Assembly: GCA_963682175.1 (NCBI GenBank)
Contig: OY821772.1
Coordinates: 54,892,925 to 54,956,924, forward strand
Source: Triglochin maritima
Lineage: Eukaryota > Streptophyta > Magnoliopsida > Alismatales > Juncaginaceae
Length of the DNA: 64,000 bases
Reading direction: 5' to 3'
Shown here: positions 10,441 to 21,587 of the stretch, one piece after another
Layout of the letters: the number at the start of each line of letters is the position of its first letter
Position numbering within the stretch: position 1 is the stretch's first letter
Program-made: the position numbers and the translations under genes
Notes under the pieces: generated by a model
Told to the model about the DNA's origin: nothing
Seen by the model: only the letters and a program-made list of their open reading frames with translations
Database searches by the model: none

Positions 10441-12495
10441 ACTGAGGTGGATGAGACCAACAGTAAGTTTGTTTCTGTTAATCCTCAAGTTTTTTCCATT
10501 TATGAACCACGTGAGTGGTTGGTTGACACTGTGGCTAATGTGCATGTATGTGCTGACAAGTCCATGTTTGTCTCTTACCAGCCTGTTGATCGTAGATCTG
10601 TGGCGATGGCCAATGGAAATGTTGCAAAGGTGCTTGGAATTGGACGTATCAACTTGAAGTTACCTTCAGCACGAGTTCTTTCACTACACATGATGCATCA
10701 TGTGTCTGTTGTTCGTCGTAATATAATTAGTGGTCTGTGTCTGGTAGTTGAGGGTTATGAAGTAACATTTAAATGTAACAAAGTTGTGATTACTCTTTCT
10801 GGTACTTTTATTGGCAATGAGTACTTGTCTTATGGTGTTTTTTTAATTCATGTTGAACCTGCTTTTTATAATCGTAATGCTATTTCTGTTAAAGATGTGT
10901 ATTCTCCTGTTGTTTATTCCATTGAATCTGGTGATGTTTGGCATAAACGTTTAGGACATGTGAATTATCAATATTTGAAAAGAATGATGAATTTAAATAT
11001 GATTCCTAAGTATGCTATTGAAAATAAAAAATGTCAAATGTGTGTACAGGCTAAACAACCGAAAAGACTGTTTCATTCTTTGACTAGAAATACTAGTATT
11101 TTAGATTTAGTACACACTGATACTTGTGAATTTAATGACATGTTAACTAAGGATAAAAAGAAATATTTTATCACTTTCATTGATGATAGTTCAAAGTATT
11201 GCTATATTTATCTTTTGAAAAGTAAAGATGAAGCGTTATCTAAGTTTCTTATTTTTAAGAATGAAGCAAAGACACAAACTGAAAAGAAACTTAAGAGGTT
11301 GAGATCTGATAGAGATGGTGAATATACGTCCAACCTGTTCGAACAAGTGTGTCAGGATTCTGGCATAGTTCATGAGGTGACAGCGTCGTATTCTCCACAA
11401 TCTAACGGAATTGCTGAACGAAAAAATAGAACATTATCTGAAATGATTAATGCATTATTGGAGAGTTCAGGATTACCCAAATATATGTGGGGAGAAGCAT
11501 TGAATACAGCTTGCCATATTCTGAATAAAGTTCCTCAGGATAGTCCATTAGAACTCTGGTGTGGTCGAAAATCTAACCTTAAATATCTTAAAGTTTGGGG
11601 TTGTCTTGGAAAAGTGTTAATCCCTGAACATAAGAGGAAAAAGCTTGGTTACAAGACTGTTGATGCAATATTTATGGGATATTTGATTAATAGCTATGCG
11701 TACAGATTTTTGGTAATCAAGTCTGAGATATCTGGCATAGAAGTTAACACAATTGTTGAATTTCGTGATGCCACATTTTTTGAGGATGTATTTCCCATGA
11801 AATCTGGAGTTCCTCAACAAGTTTCTTCTTCAGTTGATCCCTCTACGTCCGGTTCCATCCACGAGCATATGGAAAGGATGACAAATGTGGGGGCATATTT
11901 GTCCATTGCCGATTTTGAGTCTTCTCAAGCTCAAGTTGAAATTGAACCAAAAAAGAGCAAACGTTCTCGAATTGCCAAGGATTTGGGAAGTGATTTTATC
12001 ACATACCACATCGAGGGTGATCCTAACACTTTCAATGATGTTATGGCTTCATCTGAAGCAAAGCATTGGAAAGATGCAGTTAAGGTCGAGATGGACTCTA
12101 TTGTCTCTAATCGGACATGTGAGTTGGTAAATCTTCCTCCAGGTTGTTCAACGATCGGTTGTAAATTGATATTTAAAAAGAAATTAAAACCAGATGGTTC
12201 CATCGATAAATATAAAGCCAGATTAGTTGCCAAGGGGTTTAAACAAAAGGAAGGAATAGACTATTTCGATACCTATTCTCCAGTGTCTCGTATGAATACT
12301 ATTCGAGTGCTCTTAGCATTGACGTTTGTATATGATTTTACGATCCATCAAATGGATGTAAAAACTATTTTTCTTCATGGTGATCTTGAAGAAGAAATTT
12401 ATATGGACCAACCTGAAGGATTTGTAGCTTCTGGAAACGAGAACAAAGTTTGTAAACTTGTTAAGTCTCTTTATGGACTTAAACAAGCCCCATAA
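10438..12495 (+). pseudogene. Copia pol: protease, integrase, start of RT (copy B)
   Basis: A 685-codon open frame. The protease site reads DTVA where the family has DTGA or DSGA (Gly lost). The pre-integrase zinc site is WHKRLGHVNY with CQMCVQAKQP. The integrase D,D-35-E core is present (HTDTCEF; SDRDGEYTS; NGIAERKNRT). The RT begins at about 12120 (CKLIFKKKLKPDGSIDKYKA, ARLVAKGFKQKEGIDY, HQMDVKTIFLHGDLEEEIYM). It stops at a TAA after LYGLKQAP, and a second in-frame stop follows within 60 bp. Dead copy. Confidence 0.9.
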
Positions 12496-12496
12496 G

Positions 12497-13473
12497 CTTG
12501 GCATGAGAAATTTGACAAAGTTATATTATCATTTGGATTCTAGGTTATTGATTCTGACAAATGTGTCTATTGCAAAGTTCAAGGTAATGCATGCATTACA
12601 TTGTGTTTATATGTTGATGATATTTTACTGTTTGGCTCTAATCTGAATATAATACATGAAACTAAGTCCTTCTTGTGTACTAAGCTTGAGATAAAAGATA
12701 TGGGTGTTGCAAATGTGATCTTGGGTATCAAACTGACTAGGTCAGTTGATGATATTTCCATATCTCAATCTCACTATGTTGAGAAGATTCTTAAGAGATT
12801 TGGCTATACGAATTGTAGATCTGTGAAAACCCCATATAATTCATCAAAACCTTTGTACAAGAACAATAGTGATGTTCTAGTTTCACAACTGAGATATTCT
12901 CAGATTATAGGTAGCTTGATGTGTCTTGCAAATTGCACACGACCAGATATTTCATTCTCGGTGAGCAAACTTAGTAGATACACAAGTTGTCCTAATCGCA
13001 CTCATTGGGAGGCTTTGGATAGAGTACTTAAGTACTTGAAGGGTACTTCTACCCTTGGGCTGCATTATGGGAAATTCCCAACTGTACTAGAAGGGTATAG
13101 TGATGTAAGCTGGATAGCCAAAAACTCTGGGAGTAACGGTGTTACAGGGTATGTTTTTACTCTGGGTGGAGGCGCAGTCTCCTGGAGGTCTACAAAACAG
13201 ACCATATTGTCTCAATCTACTTTTGAGGCTGAACTTTGTGCTTTGGATACAAGTGGAATGGAAGCTGAATGGTTGAAATGACTCCTTTCTGAATTGCCAA
13301 TGACTAGCAAACCAGTTCCTGCAATATCTGTGCATTGTGATAGTATGACTACTATTGTAAAGTTAAGAAGCTCAAAGTATAATCACAAACAAAGGAGACA
13401 CATCCAAGTCAGACTGAAGTCTGTAAGGGAATTAATCTCGGAAAGGGTGATAGTTGTTGATTTTGTTGGTACC
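12497..13473 (+). pseudogene. Copia RT and RNase H (copy B)
   Basis: Continues in frame after the stops. It carries the catalytic YVDD box (CLYVDDILLFGSN, about 12601-12640), the conserved IIGSLMCLANCTRPDISFSV region and the RNase H start (GYSDVSWIAKNSGSNGVTGY, then GGAVSWRSTKQTILSQSTFEA). A stop splits it at about 13281. The RNase H tail (HCDSMTTIVKL ... SERVIVVDFVGT) runs to 13473, where the second solo LTR enters; the last codons lie after 15067. Confidence 0.85.
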
Positions 13474-15067
13474 TGATTGATATGTTTTATAATTAACCGC
13501 AAGTGCACGGCCGCGTTGAAGCGGTGGCAAATACGGGTCGATCCACAGGGAGGTGTGTCGACTTTAGTTTGTTCGAAGGCGAGTGAGAAAGAAAGGAGAG
13601 AAAGGAGTTACGATCAAACTACACTACAATGCAAAAAGGAAATAGAAGATAAACAATAAAACTAAATCCCATAGGGGGTAGAGAAAAGTGTGTGAATACA
13701 AAGATATGTGTATGTGTGTGTGTGTTCAATTAAGATCATCAAAACATGTAGTACATGAAAATCATAAAACTACATCCAACTTTGCCTCCACAAGAAACAA
13801 GATAAGATCATATCATTAAAACATACAAGACAATAATTGGAATAAAGCTAGATGAACTCAAGTATAAAGACCAAACCCCACTACGTCTCTACATGAAATA
13901 AGATTTACCCAATCATTAAAACATACAAGACATTAATAAAGGTAAGGGCAACAAGAGCACATACACTACCAGTCATGTTTCCTTTATCAATTTCATCCAT
14001 ATCCTCACCTTATCATTCCCCATAAAATATGTCCACTAATCTAAGCATAAGCTAAGCTTTATTCAAGAGCATTAGCATATGAAAGACAAGAGTGAAATCT
14101 CATTAGATGGTTATGGAAATCATATAAGGCTCAAAGGATTAAGATAACATACACCTAATACACCACATAATCATATCACATATTTCTCTACCCCTAAATG
14201 GGGATGAAACTACTCACTAATCATTACACTAACTACATTAATAAAATGAAACATTGTACTGACCGCAATTATCAACATATGAACTCAAGTATAAAGACCA
14301 AACCCCACTACTTGAATGAAATTAAACTAACCAAACAAGAAATATTAAAGAAGCTAAAAGGAAAGGAAAAGAAAATTAAAGAAGCATGCAAGAATTAAAA
14401 GACAAGATTAAAAGAAACTAAGAACAATTATTTTATTAAAATGACTCACATTGAAGTTAGCACTCTTCTCCACCTTGAGTTTTACTTCAAGGCTTACTCC
14501 AAGTAGAGAGAATTCTACCAAGTAATGGGTAGAATACAATGGAGGAGGAGTTCTATTTATAGCCATAGAAAAAGGTAATCCGGGACAATCCTCCGGTATG
14601 GGACTAAACGCATACCATAAATGGACTAAATACATGCTAATACAATACCCGACCAAGTCTTATCGGGTTTGGATCCAAATGGGCCGCTAATTGGCGGTCT
14701 ATAAGTCTTGGATCGAGTCTGGATTTTGGTGGCTCGGTTCTAGATTGATTTCTTGGTGTTTGATGAACCCAATTCGGTTGTTGATGGTTGGGCCCAGATT
14801 TAATTGCCAAAATACTCCCCATGATGGTGTGGAGTTTCCTGATTTGCTCATTGGTCCTTTAGGCTTTCATCCGGGTCCTTCCCTCTTGCATCTCAGTCCT
14901 CAAGTCTTGCAACTCAGTCCTTTTCCTTGCTTCTAGGTCATTTTATGCCTCTTCTCCTCAATCTTGTTTATTCCTAAAACTCAAACATAAAACTCGTTAC
15001 GTAGTATTGTTTAGGCTCAAGATAATGGATATAAGACACAAATATATGTCTGATATGATATCAATCA
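13474..15067 (+). mobile_element. Second nested solo LTR, TGATTGATAT...ATATCAATCA
   Basis: The ends form a perfect 10-bp inverted repeat (TGATTGATAT / ATATCAATCA). The flanks are GTACC at 13469-13473 and GGACC at 15068-15072, a 5-bp duplication with one change. The surrounding pol frame resumes directly after it with KDNTVDPITKGLDLAQ. It shares the CCGCAAGTGCACGG and ACGGGTCGAtCCACAGGGAGG blocks with 8832-10030. A (TG)n run lies near 13706-13722. Confidence 0.85.
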
Positions 15068-15722
15068 GGACCAAAGACAATACAGTTGATCCTATCACCA
15101 AAGGACTTGATCTAGCTCAAGTTCTGAAATCCAAGTTAGGGATGAGACTGAGACTCATTTCATGACTCATCTAGAATGGCAACACAACCAATCTGAGTGG
15201 AGATCCCACAAAGTTGGTTCAATGTGGTAATAACAATTTCTTGAGTGAGTCAAGTGCAACTCATTGGTGATACATTGTAGGTCATACATTGTATCTGTGT
15301 CATACCCCCAAAGAATGTATATGTTGCTGAAACAGCAAGTGTAGTAAAAGTGTAGACTCTGAATGGGTTCAAGTCTTTAAGACAAGATGTTAGCAATGCA
15401 TCTTTGGAGAAGCTTAACTATGTGAATGCAATTGTGTGGCCACAATTAGAGGAATAGGGGTCATTCCTTGAAAACATTCATGAAACATGATATAGATTCA
15501 TGACCATAAAGCATCAACCTTGTAGATTGCAGCAAAACCTGCTTAGTGTTGTTCTCAATGGACATCTCCACACAAAAGGTTCAAGTTCAAGACTTCGTTT
15601 CACTTAGTTCCTGTAGGGTAAAGTGGAAGGACTCAGGTCGTGGTTCAAACCCGAAAGGTACCATTACTGAAAGCACTAGGCTGCAAGGTTTGGTCGTTCG
15701 ATCAACAATGAATTTGTGGGGG
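15068..15722 (+). pseudogene. End of Copia pol and 3' untranslated region (copy B)
   Basis: The last codons (DNTVDPITKGLDLAQVLKSK, ending about 15162) are followed by a non-coding 3' region and the purine tract before the 3' LTR. Confidence 0.6.
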
Positions 15723-16290
15723 ATTGTTGTATTATTGAGTTTGGGCTAGGCCCATGAATAACTCAATTGAAGAAATCCAATGTTGAGATGAAGATGAGAA
15801 CTATTGCCCATGTGCCATGTGCTCACCTCCCTTTTAGTCCTACATTGGTGAAGCTAACAAGTTGAAGGATGTTGATAAACATCCTATTCACTTGTCCCTT
15901 TGTAGGTGGAAAGAGAGGAGGAGAGAATTCTCCACACTTGTCCCTTCCGGAGGCGGGGCGGGGCGTGGCGAGACGAGGAAGCGGGGGTTTTGGGGGAAAT
16001 TAGAGGTCTCTGAATCCAGAGTTCTCCGGCGACTCTGATGTGCGCCTGATCGACGTTGAGACTATTCTATCCTGGGAGAAAATCAGCAGAACATCAAACG
16101 CACTGGTTTGTGGGCCGATATTTTCTCTGAGGCAAGTCGCCTTCCGACGGCTCGGTCTTTGAGGTCGTCTCTCATCACTGTTCCTTATTTTGTTGTGTTT
16201 CCTATACATGTTTTTGTATGTTGACTCTATCTGGATCCTTACGGAATATTTATTCGACATATGTAACCCGCTGTATTACATGATCATGTT

Positions 16291-16788
16291 TGTAATTGTA
16301 TCGTCAAAACCATCAACCAGTGAAAAACAACTGCGTTAGAATTCATTTGCAAAAACCATTAGGAAATAGGATATATTATTGAGAATCAATTTTCCTTCCC
16401 AACGTGCATGTTTAACTAAAGACACGTATAGTTTAACTTCGAACTCTAAGAATAAGAATTTGACGTCAAAGTGACGGTATAACACTATAACTGCATATAC
16501 CATAAAAAAAATAACGTAAAAACAAAAGGAAAAGGGCATATGCATCTAAAACATTGATAGTATTAATTACATGATAAATGCCTCTCTTTTTTCTTCTCCT
16601 ACCATCTAAAAATTTGTTAGTACGTACTGCCATGCTTGACTTTAATACAATGACTTGTTCTAATCCTTATCCTTAATTTGACATTTTCTAACCGTTCTTC
16701 ATTAAGCATTCTCATAATCTAATTTATCCAAACCGCGTCCTTCACCAGAAACTTTTCCTATGATAAAACACAATCGATCAAAGTTCCA
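16291..16788. other. Intergenic / upstream of the split peptide gene
   Basis: AT-rich, without supported features. A TATA-like ATATACATATATACC (about 16788-16802) lies about 50 bp before the peptide start at 16850. Confidence 0.45.
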
Positions 16789-17032
16789 AATATACATATA
16801 TACCACCCTAAACAACCCTAGATGGCATACCATATTGAAGCATCTAAGAATGGAAGCCAAGCCAAGGTCCAACATTCTTGTTGTTATTGCTTTGGTGCTT
16901 CGATTCTTTGTTGCAGCTGCTGGTAGGCCTCCTCCAACTCTTCCCTACTCATCACCTTACTATACTTTTCCTCCTTTGCTACCTCTTCCTCGTCCTCCAC
17001 CACTCCCTCCTCGTAATAAACCTTATTCTTAC

Positions 17033-18845
17033 TGTAACGTCCCGAAAGAGCGGAAGAAAATTTTCAAAATAAACATACAACACACGACCGTCAACGGTCA
17101 ACAAGGGCACGTTACTGAAAGTCAACTGAATACAATTATATAAATATATCTCCACGTGGAAGTCATAATACAGAGTGTCAAAAGAGCGATTACAAGTCCA
17201 CTACATAACTACGGTAATCGCTACCTCTACAAAAAGATACGAAGACATGACCCGATCCCGGAGGTACTCCCCTCGGTCACCACCAACCTACGACTGCCTG
17301 CTCCCTGAAAATGAAACATAAAAACTGCCTGAGTTCCCGCAAGGAACCCCGTATGCCAACATCTCCTAACATATACGAAAATACAGACGAAAATGCCAAA
17401 GATGCTCATGCAATGCAAATCCGCCTCGGGCCCACTGACTGCCTCCGCTCTCCAACACAAGGAAAGTGCATCCCCTCCCTACACAAGGAAGAAGGCGTCT
17501 CTCGGCCGCACAGGCACAAGTGACCTCGCTCTCCGACACACGGAAAGTGCAACCCCTCCCTACACAAGGAAGAAGGCATCTACCACCCGCACAGGCATGG
17601 AAGGCATCCCTCTGCCGCACAGGCTCAAGGGGTCCAACAGAAATATGCTCTCGTCGTAGGTGAAATCCGTAGCTCCGAGGTCCGGTGATCGACCTTGGGC
17701 TCGGCAGCCGGTAGTCGCCTAAGCTCGACGTCTCGCGTGTGGAGAAATCCACCAAGGAAAGATAATTCGACCCACCAGTCGAACAAGGTCAAATCTAGCG
17801 GTCGACCGTTTGGAAGGTCTACGCTATACATTTTATATACATATATATCCAATCGGTCAAACCAGGGTCCGTTCAACCTATAAGGAAAACTGCCTGAATC
17901 CTGCCTACAGCATTCGGTCGACCGAAACCTCACTTCCGGTCGACCGATCTACAGGCACTTCACTGCAGAACAACTGCACGCGGTCGGTCGACCGGATCAT
18001 AACGAGCGGTCGACCGTTTAGATGGTCAACGCTCTTGACCGACTTTGCGCAGTTCGGTCGACCAAGACACACACTCGGTCGGCCGAAGGTCTGTCTATCC
18101 TATCTACTAGGATCGGTCGACCGAAACAACCACCGGTCGGCCGGACTAATATAACCCTTATAATATTCCCGCTAAAATTTGGCATAAACGGTCGACCGTC
18201 ACACAGACGTCGTTCGACCGTTTTCGGGCAGCAACTTAATATTCATTAAAACTCGGTCGACCGACCCAACCACCGGTCGACCGAACATGCATTTTCCTCC
18301 TGGACAGGCATCACACAGACCTCGTTCGGTCGGCCGAACCACACTACCGGTCGACCGAACAGAGCGTCTTCAACCTCTGTCCAGTTGGTTTCGCCGGGGA
18401 AACGGCACCAACGCCGCCCCCTACACTCTCACACCTCTTGGGGAGTTAATATGAAGACTTGGCATACCTTTCACCGTGAAGAAGACGTGTGCGGCGAGCT
18501 CCTCCTCCTCCCGCGTCGTTTCTAGGCTCGACTCCTTCTTTCCTCCGTTCTCGTCGCTTCTCCTTCGCTTGCGCCTCCACCACGTCGCCAGAGCTCCTCC
18601 TCTGGTCGCCGGGATGCAAGGGAAATGGGTGAGTTTGGGTGGAAACGAAATGGAAACCAAAAGAGAGAGAGAGGTGAGTTTCCTTCTTATAACCAAAACC
18701 CATGCATGCGCTACAGTAACCGGCCACACCCCTAAACCCTAAACCCATTCTTCTCTCCCCTCTTCCCCATGCAAGCACACACACACAACCCATGCCTCCC
18801 TAATTTCGTGGGTTTAGTCCCCTAATGAGGGATTATGTCTTAACA
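17033..18845 (+). mobile_element. Solo LTR (GTCGAC-array family), TSD CTTAC
   Basis: Starts TGTAACGTCCCGAAA and ends GTCTTAACA, flanked by the identical 5-mer CTTAC at 17028-17032 and 18846-18850. The TGTAAC-CCC-GAAA start resembles Gypsy chromovirus LTRs; that class call is inference. It is the same family as the LTRs at 44068-45633 (inverted) and 53882-55754. Shared blocks include CCTCGGTCACCACC and AACCCCGTATGCCAA. It contains a roughly 86-bp tandem repeat (about 17455-17625) and then the palindrome array. There is no internal region. Confidence 0.9.
17770..18362. repeat. GGTCGACC palindrome array, locus 2
   Basis: Roughly ten or more exact GGTCGACC sites plus GGTCGGCC and GTTCGACC variants. 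Most are embedded in TTCGGTCGACCGAA-like longer palindromes. Doublets occur with centres about 20-23 bp apart, for example near 17914/17937, 18113/18135, 18254/18275 and 18326/18348. Isolated sites of the form GCGGTCGACCGTTTaGAtGGTC also recur (about 17799 and 18007) and appear in the related LTRs as well. Confidence 0.85.
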
Positions 18846-18985
18846 CTTACCCTAACCTTATTCACTCTCCGCCGCCACCGCCACTGCTGCGGCCACCTCC
18901 TCCTGTCTATGGATCGAATGGTGGTTCTCGGCCTGGAAGTGATTACGGTTGTCGCTTCAACAAGTGGAGGTGCTGGAGGAAATAG

Positions 18986-21247
18986 TTCCTGAAACCAAAA
19001 TAGCGGGATATGTTGGTGTTGATTAGTTTTTTATATGTTCTGCGTACGTTTTTACTTCACGTCGTATAAAATTTCTTCTTTTCTTCGCAATAAGAAATGA
19101 ATGTTGTTTCCTTCTGGTTATTGGCATTGTTTTTTCATTGATGATATCCGGATCAAATTTACCTCCCATTTGAACATCTTCAGTTCAGCTCACATATGAG
19201 TCGTATCTAAATTTCTTGGTGATACTTACTCATAATAATCTTAACTCCTTTGGTTAACTATCTTCTGAGTTCTGACCCTGGTAAATTAATCACGTAATTA
19301 ACAATGTTATAAAGTAGTTGCAAAAGTTCTAGTAATTTTGCTAATCTGAAGTGTAATAATATATTGCAACTTACAATATTTGATGTTAAAATTTGTAAAT
19401 TTTATAATAGAATTGACAATATGATAACTGATAACATGAGTTAGTTGTGGACATTTAAGTTGAGAAACTTAGGGTCCGAATGGCTAATGATTCGGAGAAT
19501 TGATTTTGGCCCAAAATCTAACTTCCTTTTAAATCTGCAAAAAAGGTGATTTTGTTTGGAATGGATTCCATAAAAAAATGTTGTTAGGATAGAAGAGATT
19601 CAAGTTTGTTGACTTTACAAAAGTACCCTCAACTTCCGCACTCACCCAAACTCATTCCAACTCCAACAGATATTTCAATATCACTAACTTATGGACAACC
19701 AAACTAAACACAAAAAGAGAGAGCAAGAAGCAGCAATCAAAGCAAATGCACTTAAGAGACAAGTGAGATAACAACTTTATCAACACACACACACACACAC
19801 AAAATAGAACATCATCACAATAACTTCAAACCACGGTGGACAACAAACCACAACTGAAGTGGGGAGAATGGCGAGGTAAAGCCACACAGGAGGTAGACTT
19901 GGTTGAGTTTGAGGAAGGAGATCAAAATGGGGAATGGTTTTCAAATTGGTTCGGAAGAAATTGGATGGGGCATTTTAGTAAATAAAGCACTGCAATGGGG
20001 TTAACATGGACCTCTTCAGAACAAGTATGAGAATCTCTATACAAACTTTAGCTTCCAAGGAGCAATAGTAGAGCAAATTGCATCAAAAGCAAGATTGTTG
20101 TGCCAATGGCTTCTTTGAGGAGCCAAAATTCTTTTCAGTCCTCTATGATTAAATAATTATATTGTATATCTTGTTTAATCCACCAATGTTGAAAAAAAAA
20201 TCTTCTTCTTAGGAGCGAATGTGCTCAGAACTTTCAGGCATACAAGATGAAGTGCATTGTTGTATATGTGAGTGGAATATTAAAACCATACACCAAAGAG
20301 AAAAACCCAAGATCATTAACAAGCGCACATGATTGCATGTGGTGTGAGTTGAGATGATTCTAACCACATTTTCCAATTTTCTGACCTCTCAGAAGTCAGA
20401 AGCTTCAAAGCAAGCCATCACCAGCTTTCATCTACCTTCTATCTTTTTTTATTATAATTAGTAGGGTTGATTATAATTATTAGATAGATTGCGGATCCAC
20501 ATTCCACGTATTACTGGTTGTAAGTTACAACCGTGAAGATAAAATTTGAGACCTCTCCCCCCACCCAAGTGGCACTTGAACCACTTGGAATATACAATAA
20601 GTGTGCAATTACGATCTGTCTATCTCATATAAAAAACCTGTAACTTGTAACCATGTATAGTCAAAACCAAACCACATCCCAATTACATATTGACACAACT
20701 TGCTACTAACTTCATTGCTTATTTCCTTATACAGATTTAATATCATAACAGAAACCACTTCAATCATTACAAACCCGTAAAGCTTTATGCCAAGAATAGT
20801 CGCATATTGAAAAATATTTATATAGGTCCTTCCAAGTGAAAATTTAAGGACGTTATACATATGACTACCAACTACAGTTAAAACCTGTGACATATAGGTT
20901 TGGTAGCTCACAAGATATAATTCCCATGAATACAGAGAAATCATAAATATATTCTAAGTAAATATTGTTGACAAACACATGATAAATCATCCACCCAAAA
21001 CCTAAAGCTACTGAAATGGAGAAGTCGACACCAATTCCTAATCCAAGATGGGTCATTGTGGTATGCTACTATGGTTGTACCACCTTCCTGAAATTGTAGA
21101 CTCACGAGTAATTTTGCAGTAACTCCCAACTAAGAGTGATTACTCAAGGCTTACTATGATCAATAGTAACTGGAAAAAATGAATGTTTCAAGAGTGTACA
21201 TTTCAAACAGACTGCTGTAAATAAATAATATGTAGCTCTTAACCGAG
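18986..21247. other. Intergenic region between peptide gene and PIP5K
   Basis: No gene recognised. A (CA)n run lies near 19785-19801. Several AT-rich stretches near 20450-20580 resemble degenerate repeats but have no clear ends. The 3' untranslated region of the PIP5K gene must fall in the right-hand part, below 21248. Confidence 0.5.
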
Positions 21248-21549
21248 CTAATGGTTTTCTGGGAACACCTTTTGAATGAAGTTCAAGAAACGTTTCGAGT
21301 AAAACGTGGGATCTACAGCAGATATCAAAAGAGAATTGAATTGGAAAGCTTTGCACCTATGTTCGATCTTTTTTCTCATGTCGTACTCCTGCAAAATATC
21401 AATGATTCCAAGGTAAAGTACCACATCGTATACCTTGGGGCATAACTCTGTCTCATCCTCCGACGGAACACGCTCCGCTCTCGCAGGCATGTTCACCGCC
21501 AACTGGATTTGGAGCCTACTAGCAAATACCAAAAACACATCATGATCAG

Positions 21550-21587
<38 letters not shown>

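Larger units (their letters stand above)
8187..16290 (+). mobile_element. Degenerate Copia retrotransposon with two nested solo LTRs (copy B)
   Basis: A plus-strand element. The 5' LTR remnant (8187 to about 8560) shares blocks with the 3' LTR (about 15723-16290): AGCGGGGGTTTTGGGGG, TCCAGAGTT and TGTGCGCCTGATCGACG. Roughly the first 240 bp of the 5' LTR are missing where it meets copy A. Between the LTRs lie gag, protease, integrase, RT and RNase H in Copia order. The coding region is interrupted by solo LTRs at 8832-10030 and 13474-15067. A purine tract (TTTGTGGGGGA, about 15712-15722) precedes the 3' LTR start TGTTGTATTATTGAG. Stops and frameshifts show it is dead. The right end of the 3' LTR is not resolved. 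Confidence 0.8.
16850..18985 (+). pseudogene. Secreted DYGC-x6-CWR peptide gene split by a solo LTR
   Basis: The 5' part (16850-17032, 61 codons) encodes a signal peptide (MEAKPRSNILVVIALVLRFF, then VAAA) and a Pro-rich stretch. The 3' part (18851-18985, 44 codons plus TAG) encodes more Pro, a GSNGGSRPGSDYGC stretch and the tail RFNKWRCWRK. Between them sit a 1813-bp LTR and a duplicated CTTAC. Without LTR and duplicate the frame is unbroken and would encode 105 aa. Its tail matches the intact gene at 4597-4950: Asp-Tyr-Gly-Cys, six residues, Cys-Trp-Arg, last residue basic; cysteines would be residues 95 and 102. As it stands, translation from the start runs into the LTR and stops at 17143. 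The two halves show no other damage, so the insertion appears recent. Confidence 0.85.

Noticed and set aside
17366..17755. ORFs across the tandem repeat of the 17-kb LTR
   Set aside because: Repeat-driven and opposed by overlapping ORFs in other frames; no recognisable protein.
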